64,000 nt of DNA from Cyanobacteria bacterium CYA (lineage in GTDB: Bacteria; Planctomycetota; Phycisphaerae; Phycisphaerales; UBA1924): contig RHKP01000005.1 in the NCBI GenBank assembly GCA_008363215.1, forward strand, positions 62,001 through 126,000. Direction: 5' to 3'. Below are positions 46,030 to 56,984 of this stretch, in pieces. Under the pieces are notes generated by a model, which saw only the letters and a program-made list of their open reading frames with translations, made no database searches and was not told where the DNA came from. How positions within the stretch are numbered: the stretch's first letter is position 1; each line of letters opens with the position of its first letter. The translations under genes and the position numbers were made by a program.

Positions 46030-46769
46030 GACGCACCTCCGCCCGCAGGCTCGGGTGCGTCGGGCACCACCATCACCCGCACCCGGTCAGGGTCGCGCGT
46101 CGGCAGGGCCGGCTCCAGCAGTTCTTCATCTTCCCACTCCGAATCGAGCGCCGCGTCCAGATCGTTCCGCCCCGGGCCCATCATTCCCTCGAGACCCGCG
46201 CCGTTCGCTCCGCCGTCATCGGCACTCCGCGTTCGCTTCTCGCCGAACCACACCGCGACCTCGATCGCCACCGGCAAACGTCCGGCCGACTTGGAATCAA
46301 AACTCCCGCGCCATTGCCGACCGTCGTAGTAGCGAAACTGGAGGTGCTCAACCTGGTCGCTGATCACTTCCGACATCGCGCTCTCGCCCGACAGCACGTC
46401 CCAACGGCTGGCCCGCAGTTCCCGGCTCGATCGCTCCCATTCAAACCGCACCCCCTGCATGTCGCCCAGCACCGTCTGCGAGTCGTTCTCAATCGGAAGC
46501 GTCACGCCGCGCGACAGCAGCGTCAAAGACGTGGCCGACCCGCGCAGCCCGGAGCCGAACCGCGACCCGCCCGCCAGCGTCGTCATCAGATCGCGCTCGA
46601 TCGTCTCGATCATCCCCACGCCCACACGCGACTGGTCGCTGTACCGCACCACGCGGTCCCGGCTGTCCATCAGATCGAACAGGAATGAGTACATCACCCC
46701 CGACAGCAGCAGGACAATGCCGATGGCCAGCATCACCTCCAGCAGCGAGAAGGCGCGGCGGCGGCTCAT
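46026..46769 (-). CDS. gspJ: Minor pseudopilin GspJ
   Basis: A 247-residue minor pseudopilin. The prepilin leader and helix read MSRRRAFSLLEVMLAIGIVL, with cleavage expected before the Phe and Glu at +5. The domain that follows includes SRELRASRWDVLSGES and LQFRYYDGRQWRGSFDS, a motif typical of GspJ. The start at 46769 overlaps the gspI stop by four bases. The C-terminus carries an acidic extension of about 60 residues. Confidence 0.85.
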   Translation of the reverse strand: MSRRRAFSLLEVMLAIGIVLLLSGVMYSFLFDLMDSRDRVVRYSDQSRVGVGMIETIERDLMTTLAGGSRFGSGLRGSATSLTLLSRGVTLPIENDSQTVLGDMQGVRFEWERSSRELRASRWDVLSGESAMSEVISDQVEHLQFRYYDGRQWRGSFDSKSAGRLPVAIEVAVWFGEKRTRSADDGGANGAGLEGMMGPGRNDLDAALDSEWEDEELLEPALPTRDPDRVRVMVVPDAPEPAGGGAS

Positions 46770-47323
46770 CGCGATCCTCCCCCCTGCAGTCCGCGCCGCG
46801 CCGCGTCCATCAACTCGTCCTCTTCCCCGGCCACGTCCTCGGGCTCGCTTCCCAGCCGCACCACCTGGCGCAGCGTGTACGAAGCCTCCGTCGCGTCGGT
46901 CTGCCCGCTGACAAGCGCCGCTGTCACTGTCACCATGTAGAGCCCGGCCAACTCGGTCGGCTCGGTTTCCACCTCCACTGTCCACTCAGGCCCGCCGAGC
47001 GTCGGGCTGCCCGCCACCGGCGGCCCGGGCGGCTCCATCGACCTCAGATCGTCCTCGACCGTCTGGCCGCCGCCCATGTCCGCGCTGGGCAGGAACATCG
47101 ATGCGTCCCACCGCGTCGCCGGTCCGCTGGCGGACATCGGGTCGACCAGACCGGCTTCGATCAGAGCCAAGGTCGAGCGGGCCAGGTCACAGGCCTGCAT
47201 CGTCTTCCTCGCGCGGTCCATCGAGGTGACGCTCTGCATCACGATGCCGCCCAGCGTCATCGACGCCATCAGCAGAATCGCCATCGCCACCATCACCTCG
47301 AGGAGCATCGCGCCGCGCTTCAT
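46766..47323 (-). CDS. gspI: Minor pseudopilin GspI
   Basis: A 185-residue minor pseudopilin with a short leader and hydrophobic helix MKRGAMLLEVMVAMAILLMA, including the +5 Glu. The middle contains CDLARSTLALIEAGL, and the beta region ends with YTLRQVVRLGSEP, as in prepilin-like GspI. It overlaps gspH at its start and gspJ at its end by four bases each. The I assignment rests on order and size; sequence alone is less certain. Confidence 0.8.
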   Translation of the reverse strand: MKRGAMLLEVMVAMAILLMASMTLGGIVMQSVTSMDRARKTMQACDLARSTLALIEAGLVDPMSASGPATRWDASMFLPSADMGGGQTVEDDLRSMEPPGPPVAGSPTLGGPEWTVEVETEPTELAGLYMVTVTAALVSGQTDATEASYTLRQVVRLGSEPEDVAGEEDELMDAARRGLQGGGSR

Positions 47324-48180
47324 GGCCGATCCTCCCCTTGGCCGGTCAAGGCGGGCTGCATTCCCGATCCGTCAGCCTCAGGCGCCGCCGCGCCGCCCCG
47401 CTCTCGATCCTCCTGCAACCCTTCGGCCTCTTCTGAGCCGGGAACTTGCAGAAGGACACGCTCGACCTTCACCGCGCCGAGCCACCGATTGGTCGTGATG
47501 GCCGCCACACGCTGCCCAGGACCCAGCAGATACAGGCGTTCATCACCCATCAGCGTTCCGTCGGGCAGGAACACGGCGATGATGACCCGCTGCGGCCTCG
47601 GCGGGTCGCCCCAGACCCCAACCAAGCCCCAGTCTTCAGCGTCTGCTCCCTCACCCGCAAAGCCGGCCGAAGGTTCCTCGGGCAAGCCCGCTGCGACGCC
47701 GGCGGCCTCGAAGTACTCCTCCGGAATCCGCCGCCGGATCTGATACTGCGACGGAAGTGTCAAGAGTGCCTGAAATGAGGGCAGGTCGGCCGGGCTCTCG
47801 CCCATACCGGTCTCCTTCCCACTCAATCGCGGCAACTCATTCACGACGTCCGCTTCTCCCGCACTTTCTCCCGGCTCGCCCAGTTTGGCGGTTCCAACCC
47901 TGTACGCCCCCTCCCCGGCCGACCAGCGGACCTCGAACAGCACTGCTTCGGACTCACGCTGCGATTCGGCCCGGGCCACGGAGGCCGCCTGTTCCAGTTG
48001 CAGCACCGTCTCGTCAAACGAGAGGTCGCGTGTGCGATCGAGCATGAGCGGCATGATGATGCCCGCCAGCGCCGCAAGCAGCGCCAGCGCCACCACCACT
48101 TCGAAGAGCGTCAGCCCTCGTCTTGCTCCGTCGCCGCGCCTTGCCCGTGGTCCGAACCTGGGCTTTGTGCGATCAGCCAC
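47320..48180 (-). CDS. gspH: Minor pseudopilin GspH-like
   Basis: A 286-residue pseudopilin. After a basic leader comes RRGLTLFEVVVALALLAALA with the +5 Glu, then a domain that is longer than usual for GspH, with acidic and Gly-rich inserts. The start is taken as GTG at 48180, which overlaps the end of gspG by eight bases; open sequence further upstream overlaps gspG in another frame. Position after gspG and before gspI supports the H role. Confidence 0.78.
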   Translation of the reverse strand: MADRTKPRFGPRARRGDGARRGLTLFEVVVALALLAALAGIIMPLMLDRTRDLSFDETVLQLEQAASVARAESQRESEAVLFEVRWSAGEGAYRVGTAKLGEPGESAGEADVVNELPRLSGKETGMGESPADLPSFQALLTLPSQYQIRRRIPEEYFEAAGVAAGLPEEPSAGFAGEGADAEDWGLVGVWGDPPRPQRVIIAVFLPDGTLMGDERLYLLGPGQRVAAITTNRWLGAVKVERVLLQVPGSEEAEGLQEDRERGGAAAPEADGSGMQPALTGQGEDRP

Positions 48181-48685
48181 CGGAGCCCGACGGTGCCATG
48201 TCCTCGAAGCCGAAATCGCTGCCCATCTCGTCATCTTCGGACCACGTCTTGAGATCGTCTTCCGTTCCGTCTTCCCCGTCCGGGCCCACTGACCACAGCG
48301 CGTACTTGGCCGGGTCGTCATCGCGCTGCTGCATGTACATCCACTCGTGCCCCCAACGGTCTTTGGCCAGTGGCTTTTCAAGTTGAGCCGACCACTGCGA
48401 CTCGTCGAGTTCCGGGTCCAGCGTCTCGGCGCTCCAGAGCACCGCAAGCCCTTCTTCATCCGTGGGGTACCGGTTGTACTTGAAGTAGAACCACTTGAGT
48501 CCTTTCTCCAAGTTCGTCAAGTCGGTCTTGGCCAACTGGATGTTCGCCTCGTCCTTGCGCGACAGCACCGCCACGCTCACGATCGCCCCCAGCGCCAGCA
48601 CGATGGCCAGCACGATCATGACCTCAATCAGCGTGAAGCCACGCCTCCGGCTTGTCGCCCGCTTCCTGTTCGCTCTGCTATCCAT
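48173..48685 (-). CDS. gspG: Major pseudopilin GspG
   Basis: A 170-residue major pseudopilin that forms the shaft of the pseudopilus. The prepilin signature RRRGFTLIEVMIVLAIVLAL is followed by FKYNRYPTDEEGLAVLW and DRWGHEWMYMQ, and an acidic region SVGPDGEDGTEDDLKTW that matches the calcium-binding C-terminus of GspG. The start at 48685 gives a normal leader, with AAAGGA upstream. It is the first gene of the G-to-D run. Confidence 0.93.
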   Translation of the reverse strand: MDSRANRKRATSRRRGFTLIEVMIVLAIVLALGAIVSVAVLSRKDEANIQLAKTDLTNLEKGLKWFYFKYNRYPTDEEGLAVLWSAETLDPELDESQWSAQLEKPLAKDRWGHEWMYMQQRDDDPAKYALWSVGPDGEDGTEDDLKTWSEDDEMGSDFGFEDMAPSGSGG

Positions 48686-48852
48686 TGCCCGTCCTTTCCC
48701 CGCTGAGGTCACAGACCCGCTTTGGCCTCGCGCCGGCCCGCGGGTTCGTTCTTGCCTGTTGCATCGACCGACCGACCGACCTGGGCCCACAATGCCCGCG
48801 CCGCCCGGTTAACTAGCCCAAACTAGCATAACCGCCTCGCCCAATCAATACC

Positions 48853-48881
48853 ACTACCTGAACGCCTTTTGGGGGTGTCAA
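48853..48881 (-). promoter_or_regulatory. Possible promoter of the gspG-gspD operon
   Basis: In the 216-base gap between gspF and gspG, the minus strand carries a perfect TTGACA (48876-48881). Seventeen bases later comes GGTAGT, a weak -10 match. A hairpin (TTGGGG/CCCCAA) overlaps the -35 box and may belong to the end of gspF. It is a guess from sequence alone. Confidence 0.3.
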
Positions 48882-48901
48882 CCCCAACAGGTTGCGCACA
48901 T

Positions 48902-50098
48902 CTATAGCGCCGCGCTCATCTTCAGCATCGGCAGGAGCAGCGAAATCGCCACCAGCACCACCACTCCGGCGATCAGCAGCAGCATGAGCGGTTCTATCAG
49001 TCGTACCGCCGTATCCAGCAGCCGGTTCACACGCCCCTCGATCGTCTCGGCGATCCCGAGCATGACCTCATCCACATTTCCGGCTGCCTCGCCCACCGAG
49101 ATCATCTCCACCACGTCTTCGTCAAACATCCCGCTGGCGCTCAAAGGCCCGGCCAGAGGCTCACCCCCACGCACCGCCTCGACCGCCTTGTCGATCGCTT
49201 CCTCCATCAACAGGTTCCCCGCCGCCTGTCGGGCGATCTGCATGGCCGTCAGCAGCGGCACGCCGTTGGCTTCCATCGTCCCCAACATGCGGCAGAACCG
49301 GGCGGCCGCCAGTGAGCGCGTCAACGGGCCGATGATCGGCGCCCGGGTCTGCGCCGTCACCAGGAAGCGGCGCACGTCGGGCCTCTTGCTGGCCCGCCAG
49401 GCCGACACTCCAATGATGACCAGCACCGTCAGCGTGATCAGCCCGTACCTGCCCATCGCGTGGCTGACAAAAAACAGCGCCGACGTGATGCCCGGCAACT
49501 GCCCACGCTCCTTCAGCCCGTCAAACACCGACTCGAAGTTGGGCACGAAAACGACGAAGATCACGGTGAGCAGCACCAGACCCACCCCCATGAGCACGCA
49601 GGGGTAGATCATGTTGCCGATCACCTTGCCTCGCAGTTCGGCCTGTGACTGCACGTACTGCCCGAGCCGCGCGAACACCTGTTCAAGAAACCCACCACGC
49701 TCGCCCGCCCGAATCATCGCCACGTGAATCCGCGGGAATATGTCCGGCTGCACTTCCATCGCGTCAGAAATCTCGCCGCCCTCGGAAACATGCTCGGCCA
49801 GACGCCGGAAGACCGTCCCCAGACGCCGATCGCTCTTCTGCTTGCCGAGCAGAGCCAATGCCCGCATCACCGGCACCCCCGCCCGCAGCAGGTCGGACAA
49901 CTGGGTGTACGCCCGTGCCAGCCGGGCCGGCGAGACACCCCGCGTGAAGCCCGTTCGCTCCCGCTGCTCGGCCACCGACAGCGGCGTCAGTTGCTTGGAT
50001 TCCAGTTCAGCCAGAACCGCCGCCTCGTTGGCGGCCGCGAGCACCCCGGTCACCCGGCCCCCCGCGTTGCTGATCGCCGTGTATTCAAAACTGGGCAT
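48902..50098 (-). CDS. gspF: Inner-membrane platform protein GspF/PilC
   Basis: A 398-residue platform protein of the secretion system. Two GspF domains are visible (about residues 65-190 and 270-390), each with membrane spans, for example VLMGVGLVLLTVIFVVFVPN and LLLIAGVVVLVAISLLLP. It has the family motifs LSDLLRAGVPVMRALALL and ARFCRMLGTMEANGVPLLTA. It lies 216 bases upstream of gspG on the same strand. Confidence 0.93.
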   Translation of the reverse strand: MPSFEYTAISNAGGRVTGVLAAANEAAVLAELESKQLTPLSVAEQRERTGFTRGVSPARLARAYTQLSDLLRAGVPVMRALALLGKQKSDRRLGTVFRRLAEHVSEGGEISDAMEVQPDIFPRIHVAMIRAGERGGFLEQVFARLGQYVQSQAELRGKVIGNMIYPCVLMGVGLVLLTVIFVVFVPNFESVFDGLKERGQLPGITSALFFVSHAMGRYGLITLTVLVIIGVSAWRASKRPDVRRFLVTAQTRAPIIGPLTRSLAAARFCRMLGTMEANGVPLLTAMQIARQAAGNLLMEEAIDKAVEAVRGGEPLAGPLSASGMFDEDVVEMISVGEAAGNVDEVMLGIAETIEGRVNRLLDTAVRLIEPLMLLLIAGVVVLVAISLLLPMLKMSAAL

Positions 50099-50133
50099 CG
50101 ATCAGGTTCATCGCTTCGCCGTCGACACCGGCT

Positions 50134-50826
50134 TCAACCTTCGAGCAGCGATTCAATCCTCGCGACCACCATCGGATCAGTCGGCGAGGTCTGCGGGTCG
50201 ATCCGGTCCACCAGTTCTCCCTGCCGGTTGACCAGGAACTTGGTGAAGTTCCAGTTCGGCTCGGCCGTCAATGCGCTCAACTGCTGGTACAGCGGGCAGG
50301 TGCCCTCGCCCTTGACCACCGTCTTCTCGAACATGGGGAAAGTCACCCCGTAGTTCTGCGTGCAGAACGCCGTGATCTCCGCGTTGGTGCCCGGCTCCTG
50401 ATCGTTGAACTGGTTGGCCGGGAAACCCAGCACCACCAGCCCGCGGTCCTTGTACGCGTCGTAGAGCGTCTGGAGCGCCTCGTATTGCGGCGTCAATCCG
50501 CACTTGCTGGCGGTGTTCACGATCAGCACCACCTTGCCCTTGTACTCCTCCAGCGCCTGTGGCGTCCCGTCGATCCGGTTCATCGTGTAGTTCAGCACGT
50601 ACGGCGACAACTCGCCCGGAACTTCAGCGGTGTCGCCGGGCTGGTCATCCGCTTCGTCCGCAGGCGGCGTCTGCGAGGCGGCATTCTCGGCCGGCAGACT
50701 CTCAGGCTGCGATGCCGGCGCCTGCTGGTTCGATGGGTTCGACTCCTGCGACCGCGTCGGCTCCTCCGTCCCTCCGGAGCACCCAACCAGCGAACAGGCC
50801 GTCAACGCCAGCAACAACCGCTTCAT
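50134..50826 (-). CDS. Lipoprotein glutathione peroxidase-like peroxidase
   Basis: A 230-residue exported peroxidase. It has a lipoprotein leader (LLLALTACSLVGCSGG), a 60-residue Pro/Glu/Ser-rich linker, and a GPx domain with the peroxidatic cysteine in NTASKCGLTPQYE, the Gln in FPANQFNDQEPG and the Trp and Asn in NWNFTKFLVN. The resolving Cys is probably in AFCTQNYGV. It likely uses thioredoxin-type reductants at the cell envelope. The start at 50826 has GAGGAGG five bases upstream. Confidence 0.88.
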   Translation of the reverse strand: MKRLLLALTACSLVGCSGGTEEPTRSQESNPSNQQAPASQPESLPAENAASQTPPADEADDQPGDTAEVPGELSPYVLNYTMNRIDGTPQALEEYKGKVVLIVNTASKCGLTPQYEALQTLYDAYKDRGLVVLGFPANQFNDQEPGTNAEITAFCTQNYGVTFPMFEKTVVKGEGTCPLYQQLSALTAEPNWNFTKFLVNRQGELVDRIDPQTSPTDPMVVARIESLLEG

Positions 50827-50886
50827 ACGACCCTCCTCGGCCGGCTCGTGTCCCTGCACGACGCTGCGGCTCTAGACTCAAGACCA

Positions 50887-51684
50887 ATGGTCCGGCTCTC
50901 GCGAACCGTGCGATTCTCCATCAACCCCGACGCCCGCAGCCAAGGCTGCAATGGGTTCGGCGGCACGCCGGCGATCGATGGGCTCGGTCGATACTACGAA
51001 CTCGACGTCACCTGCATCGGCTCTCCGACCCCAGAAACAGGATACCTGATCGACATCCGCCAGATCGACCGCGTCGTGCGGAGCACCGTCATCCCCATCA
51101 TCGCCGAAGCCTGCTCCCTGGCCCCGCACACCCCCGCCGCCTTCGTCATGCCCTCCGTCATGGAGGCGCTGTCCGAGTCGGGCCTGCGTCCGATCTTCGC
51201 CGCCGCTCGCTGGAAACTCACCCCATACCATTCCGTCGAGATGGAGCGAGCCCGCCCCAACCGAGTCACCCTCCGACAGCGATTCGATCTGGCCGCTTCG
51301 CATCGCCTCCACAGCCCCGCCTTGAGCGATGATGAAAATCGGGCGACCTTCGGGCGCTGCAACAACCCCAACGGGCACGGGCACAACTACCAGGTTGAGG
51401 TGGCAGTCGCCTTTCCACTCTCGCAGACCACGTCGCCTCCTCCGACCTATCGAATCGAGGAAGTGGTCGATCAGGTCATCATCCGCCCCTTCGATCACAA
51501 AAACCTGAACCTCGACACGCCGGAGTTTGCAGATGGTTCGGGGGTTATTCCCTCGGTCGAGAACATTGCGCGTGTTTTCTTTGAGCGGCTTTCCAGCCCG
51601 TTGGCCGATGCTCTAGACGGCGGCGAACTGGCCTCTGTAACGGTTTGGGAGACGGATCGCACTTGGTGCACGTTCCCAGCCTGA
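50887..51684 (+). CDS. Tandem T-fold protein, 6-pyruvoyltetrahydropterin synthase/QueD-like
   Basis: A 265-residue protein of two T-fold halves. The C-terminal half (about 130-265) keeps the zinc histidines and catalytic Cys: LAASHRLHSP and FGRCNNPNGHGHNYQVEV. The N-terminal half has the same outline (CNGFGGTP, LGRYYELDVTCIG, GYLIDIRQIDRVVR) but lacks the histidines, so it is probably a non-catalytic duplicate. The family makes pterins or 6-carboxy-tetrahydropterin for queuosine, and which is made here is unclear. The gene is divergent from the peroxidase gene. Confidence 0.78.
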   Translation: MVRLSRTVRFSINPDARSQGCNGFGGTPAIDGLGRYYELDVTCIGSPTPETGYLIDIRQIDRVVRSTVIPIIAEACSLAPHTPAAFVMPSVMEALSESGLRPIFAAARWKLTPYHSVEMERARPNRVTLRQRFDLAASHRLHSPALSDDENRATFGRCNNPNGHGHNYQVEVAVAFPLSQTTSPPPTYRIEEVVDQVIIRPFDHKNLNLDTPEFADGSGVIPSVENIARVFFERLSSPLADALDGGELASVTVWETDRTWCTFPA

Positions 51685-51765
51685 TCGGGTGGTCTTCAAG
51701 ACGAGGCAGTGACAAACGGGTAGACCGCCGGGGCCCGGGGCGTGTAGTCTGTATCAGAGGCAGAG

Positions 51766-53448
<1,683 letters not shown>

Positions 53449-53454
53449 TCCGCG

Positions 53455-53580
53455 GTGGGACCGGTTTCCAACCGGTCCAGGCCGGCCAAGAACCGCCCAC
53501 CGGACACGAGCACATGCAGGGCCGTCGAAAGCCGGCCTTGCCGATATAAAAAAGGGACCGGCATAAGGCCGGTCCCACTG
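53455..53580. repeat. Pair of related palindromes between convergent genes
   Basis: Two perfect 9-base-stem hairpins that share the GGGACCGG/CCGGTCC theme: 53458-53478 (loop of three) and 53554-53576 (loop of five). Between them is a looser inverted pair around CCGGCC. They fill the spacer between gspE and the convergent secreted-protein gene. They look like one family of REP-type palindromes, with the second also serving as a terminator. Confidence 0.5.
53548..53576 (-). terminator. Intrinsic terminator of the 53601-55460 gene
   Basis: On the minus strand, a perfect 9-base stem (GGGACCGGC with its complement, loop of five) is followed directly by six T residues, about 25 bases after the stop codon. 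This is the clearest rho-independent terminator in the window. Confidence 0.8.
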
Positions 53581-53600
53581 CGTCGAGGGTTGAGGTCGGT

Positions 53601-55460
53601 TTACTCGGCTTCGACCAGTGTGGCCGCGAGCAGCGCCTGTCCGAGCGGGTCCGTGCCGGCGAAGAACAGCAGGTCGCGTGACTGGAGCCGACTGAAACCC
53701 TCAGTCCGCGACTGGGCGAGGATCGCCGGCAGTGCCTGCATCAGCCCGCCCAGCCCGCCCCCGCCGCTCTTGCCGATGGCGACGACCATGTTGCCCAGGA
53801 TGGAGCGACCGGCCACCGAGCGATACTCCAGTGCCGAGCCGTCCCAGTACGACCACGACACGCCCGAAACCAGCGACTCCTTCAAGTCGTTGTAGGGCGG
53901 GACCACCAGCCCCGGGTCGCGCGTGCGATCCCAGGGCGAGCGCACCATGTTGGCCAGACCCGAGCCGATGATCGCGGTCATGCCGTAGCCGGCGTGCGCG
54001 ACGCGATCGGCGTTGACGAACTTGGCCGAGTACAACTCCTGCCCGCGCGGCAATCGCGACGTGAACGCCTCCACCGTGCCCAGGCCCTTGTCACCCTGCC
54101 CTCGCAACTGGCGGACCGCCGCGATGGCCGCCTGCGGCGTGGGAGTGAGCAGCATCCAGTCGCCCTCGTACCCGAAGGTCACCTCCAGGGGGATCGGCAC
54201 ACCCTGGAAACGCAGCGAGAACAGATCGATGTCCTCGTACTTCCAGGGAGTGATGCGAATGTACTTGCCCGCGATGGGCACCATCATCGTCATCATGTTG
54301 GCCAGGTCGGTCAGTTTCTGATTGGTCGCGAGCATCTTCTCGCGATCGCGGACCTGGAGCAACATGACGGAAGAGAGCAGCCCGCCGCCGCCGGTCGACT
54401 CGGAGCGATACACGATCGCGTTGCCTCCGAGAGGCGCGACGATGTCGTCGAAGAGACTGATGCCCGTCGACTGCGCGAAGTAATCGACGTATTGCGTCGC
54501 GGGCACTTCATACTCGTCCAACTTGTTCACCAGCGCCCGCAGCATTTCAAGGTCAAAGCGGCTGAACGAAGCGGTCCACGCATCGGCCGGCACCACCCTG
54601 AAGTGCTCGCGATCAATCGCACCCGAGGGCAGCGAGAACATGGTCCACAACTTACCCAACTCGTTCAGGCGCACCGTGGTCAGGCTATGGTCGGGCTGGT
54701 AACTCGTGGCCACATCGATCGACATCGCGCCCTCACCGGCCACGCCCGCCTCGGCCACGTCATCGAGGATTTTGCCAAGCAACGGATCCTGCATCTGCTC
54801 GGCCTGCTGCCGTCCCATGTCCAGCATCGGCCCCAGCGCCTCGAGATTCAGTGACAGCCGCGCCACCTCGGCGCCGCGATGAGCCGCGTCGGCCTCGCCC
54901 AGCAGATCCCACGACTGAGCGACAAATCCGAAATGAACTTCGTAGCGCCATGCACCGCCCGCCTCGCGCGGACCGAAGGTGACCGTCGGTCCGTCCTGCG
55001 GCGTGGAGAACTGCATCATCCCGTCCGCATGCGAAGACGGCTCGAGCGCGGGCGCCTGCGGCGCATTGCCCAACGCTCCGACCAGTTCCCGTTGCAACTC
55101 GGCCGCCATTTCCGGGCCGTCCATCTCGAACGAGAGCACCGCTCCGTACCCCATCGTCGGGCCGGCGATGTCCGGGTCATGCACGATCGCCACGGTCACT
55201 GGGCGCGACACCGTGCGCAGCACGCGCGCGATCAACTGCGTGACCGAGCGGTCGAGGTTGGGAATCTCACTGGACAACTCTTCCACGCGCGTGGGCAGCA
55301 TGCCGACCGCCCGCACCAGCCCGGCGTCCATCGGATCAGGCGCCAGTTCGCTCAGCGGCGCCGTCTCGATCACGAGAAGCGGCTGCGCAAACGCCGTCCC
55401 GGCCGCCAACGTCAGGCCCGCAGCCAAACAAGTTCCCGCTCTGGTAAGTCGCTCTATCAT
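53601..55460 (-). CDS. Secreted protein of unknown function
   Basis: A 619-residue protein with a signal peptide (GTCLAAGLTLAAGTAFAQ). I recognise no catalytic motif. The sequence alternates helices and strands with segments such as PNLDRSVTQLIARVLRTVSR, LRALVNKLDEYEVPATQYVDY and FGYEGDWMLLTPTPQA. The last resembles inhibitor-like repeated domains seen in large secreted planctomycete proteins, but this is a weak impression. The start at 55460 has AGGAGA upstream. A strong terminator follows. Confidence 0.75.
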   Translation of the reverse strand: MIERLTRAGTCLAAGLTLAAGTAFAQPLLVIETAPLSELAPDPMDAGLVRAVGMLPTRVEELSSEIPNLDRSVTQLIARVLRTVSRPVTVAIVHDPDIAGPTMGYGAVLSFEMDGPEMAAELQRELVGALGNAPQAPALEPSSHADGMMQFSTPQDGPTVTFGPREAGGAWRYEVHFGFVAQSWDLLGEADAAHRGAEVARLSLNLEALGPMLDMGRQQAEQMQDPLLGKILDDVAEAGVAGEGAMSIDVATSYQPDHSLTTVRLNELGKLWTMFSLPSGAIDREHFRVVPADAWTASFSRFDLEMLRALVNKLDEYEVPATQYVDYFAQSTGISLFDDIVAPLGGNAIVYRSESTGGGGLLSSVMLLQVRDREKMLATNQKLTDLANMMTMMVPIAGKYIRITPWKYEDIDLFSLRFQGVPIPLEVTFGYEGDWMLLTPTPQAAIAAVRQLRGQGDKGLGTVEAFTSRLPRGQELYSAKFVNADRVAHAGYGMTAIIGSGLANMVRSPWDRTRDPGLVVPPYNDLKESLVSGVSWSYWDGSALEYRSVAGRSILGNMVVAIGKSGGGGLGGLMQALPAILAQSRTEGFSRLQSRDLLFFAGTDPLGQALLAATLVEAE

Positions 55461-55545
55461 GGTCTTCTCCTGTTCCACGCCCCTGGATGGTACAGATTGA
55501 TTGGGGTCTCGGGTTCGCTTCTTTCGCCATATGTGCGGCATCGCC

Positions 55546-56607
55546 ATGAATGAGCGCACAATCCGGCACATTCTCCTTGTCCGCCCGAGCGCCCTGGGCG
55601 ACGTGTGCCGCAGCGTACCGCTCGTTGTCAGCCTCAAACGAGCACTACCCGATGCCCAGATCGACTGGCTGGTGCAGGATTCGTTCGCGGGTGCGATTAC
55701 CGCCCACTCCGGCGTTCATCGTGTTATTCCCTTTGCTCGCAAGGACTTAGGGCGTCTGATGCGACATGGACGTCTCTGGCGCATCCTGCGATGGACACGT
55801 TCGCTGGCTGACCATCCCTACGACTTGGCGATCGACGCGCAGGGACTGCTCCGCAGCGCGTTCTTCACATGGTCTTCGCGGGCTCCACGACGCGTGGGAT
55901 ATGCCAACGCTCCGGAAGGGGCCGGCATCTTCTACAACATCCGCCCGCGCGTCGATCGCTCCATGCACACCGTCGACCGGATGCTGGCGTTGCTCGGTCC
56001 GATCGGTGTCGAGCCGATCCGCGACATGCGGCTCTACACCGGCGCCCAAGCCAAGGCCGAGGCATCGCGACTCTGCCCCCCAGGCTGCGTGGTCATCGCT
56101 CCAACCAGCCGATGGGTGTCGAAGCGATGGCCGATTGATCGGTTCCGGGCGCTGGGCGATCAACTGCTGGCCACCACGGACGCTCGCCTGGTCATCGTCG
56201 GAGGCCCGGGTGAACAGGAACAGTGCCGCCCTCTGCTCGACCTGGCCGGCTCATCCGATCGCGTGATTGACCTCGTCGGACGGACCTCGGTCGAGGTGCT
56301 GATGGCGGTCATCGAGTCCTCGCGCCTGGTGGTCGCCAACGACTCTGCGGCGTTGCACATGGCTGTCGGCTTCGATCGCCCGATCGTCGCACTGTACGGC
56401 CCGACGGAGGTGTCGCGCGTGGGCCCCTATCGGCGTGAGGCCGACGTCATCCAGCACCGCGACCCGGACGAGCCGGTGAACCACAAGGACGATGCACAGG
56501 TGCGAATGATGGAGCGGATCGGGGTGGAGGAGGTGGCCGAGGCTTGCAGACGACGGATCGAGCGTTCACCACAGACCGGGCCGCCACCGAACCCGAAGAA
56601 CCTTTGA
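55546..56607 (+). CDS. Heptosyltransferase-like GT9 glycosyltransferase
   Basis: A 353-residue GT9 family enzyme, related to the ADP-heptose:LPS heptosyltransferases that build the core of lipopolysaccharide. The N-terminal domain has HILLVRPSALGDVCRSVPLV and the C-terminal domain has VIVGGPGEQEQ and VVANDSAALHMAVGFDRPIVALYGPTE (read in two parts), the donor-binding and DS.A.H motifs. The start at 55546 gives MNERTIRHILLVR; an ATG at 55531 is possible. It is consistent with an outer membrane that carries LPS. Confidence 0.88.
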   Translation: MNERTIRHILLVRPSALGDVCRSVPLVVSLKRALPDAQIDWLVQDSFAGAITAHSGVHRVIPFARKDLGRLMRHGRLWRILRWTRSLADHPYDLAIDAQGLLRSAFFTWSSRAPRRVGYANAPEGAGIFYNIRPRVDRSMHTVDRMLALLGPIGVEPIRDMRLYTGAQAKAEASRLCPPGCVVIAPTSRWVSKRWPIDRFRALGDQLLATTDARLVIVGGPGEQEQCRPLLDLAGSSDRVIDLVGRTSVEVLMAVIESSRLVVANDSAALHMAVGFDRPIVALYGPTEVSRVGPYRREADVIQHRDPDEPVNHKDDAQVRMMERIGVEEVAEACRRRIERSPQTGPPPNPKNL

Positions 56608-56698
56608 CCAGGCCTTGGGTCGGCACACGCTGCTGGTCAGGTTGGAGATCTGAGGGCCGGTCGGACACGCACGGGCCCCTGCGGGGCGGCTGAGCCAA

Positions 56699-56770
56699 AG
56701 CGGGCGACCGGACTCGAACCGGCAACATTCAGCTTGGAAGGCTGACACTCTACCATTGAGTTACGCCCGC
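56699..56770 (-). tRNA. tRNA-Gly (anticodon TCC)
   Basis: A 72-base cloverleaf. The acceptor stem GCGGGCG pairs with CGCCCGC, the D-loop contains TCAATGGTAGA, the anticodon loop is CTTCCAA with TCC, and the T-arm is GCCGGTTCGAGTCCGGT. The CCA end is not encoded. It stands alone after the GT9 gene. Confidence 0.95.
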
Positions 56771-56984
56771 AGCGCCGGGCATTGTAGACCTCCGCCCCCG
56801 AGGCCGGTCCAGCCGGTTTCCGGAGCGGCGCATCGTCGCGACGGCGCACGGTGCGGCGGCGGGGAGCCCGGGCGATCCCCCTCGACTGGGCGACCTCGGG
56901 TTGGTCAACGCATCTGGCCGCGGCGCCCTGCGAGCGTGCGGGCCGCGGCGCGACATCGCTCAGACGCGGTTGGCTTGAGATGCC

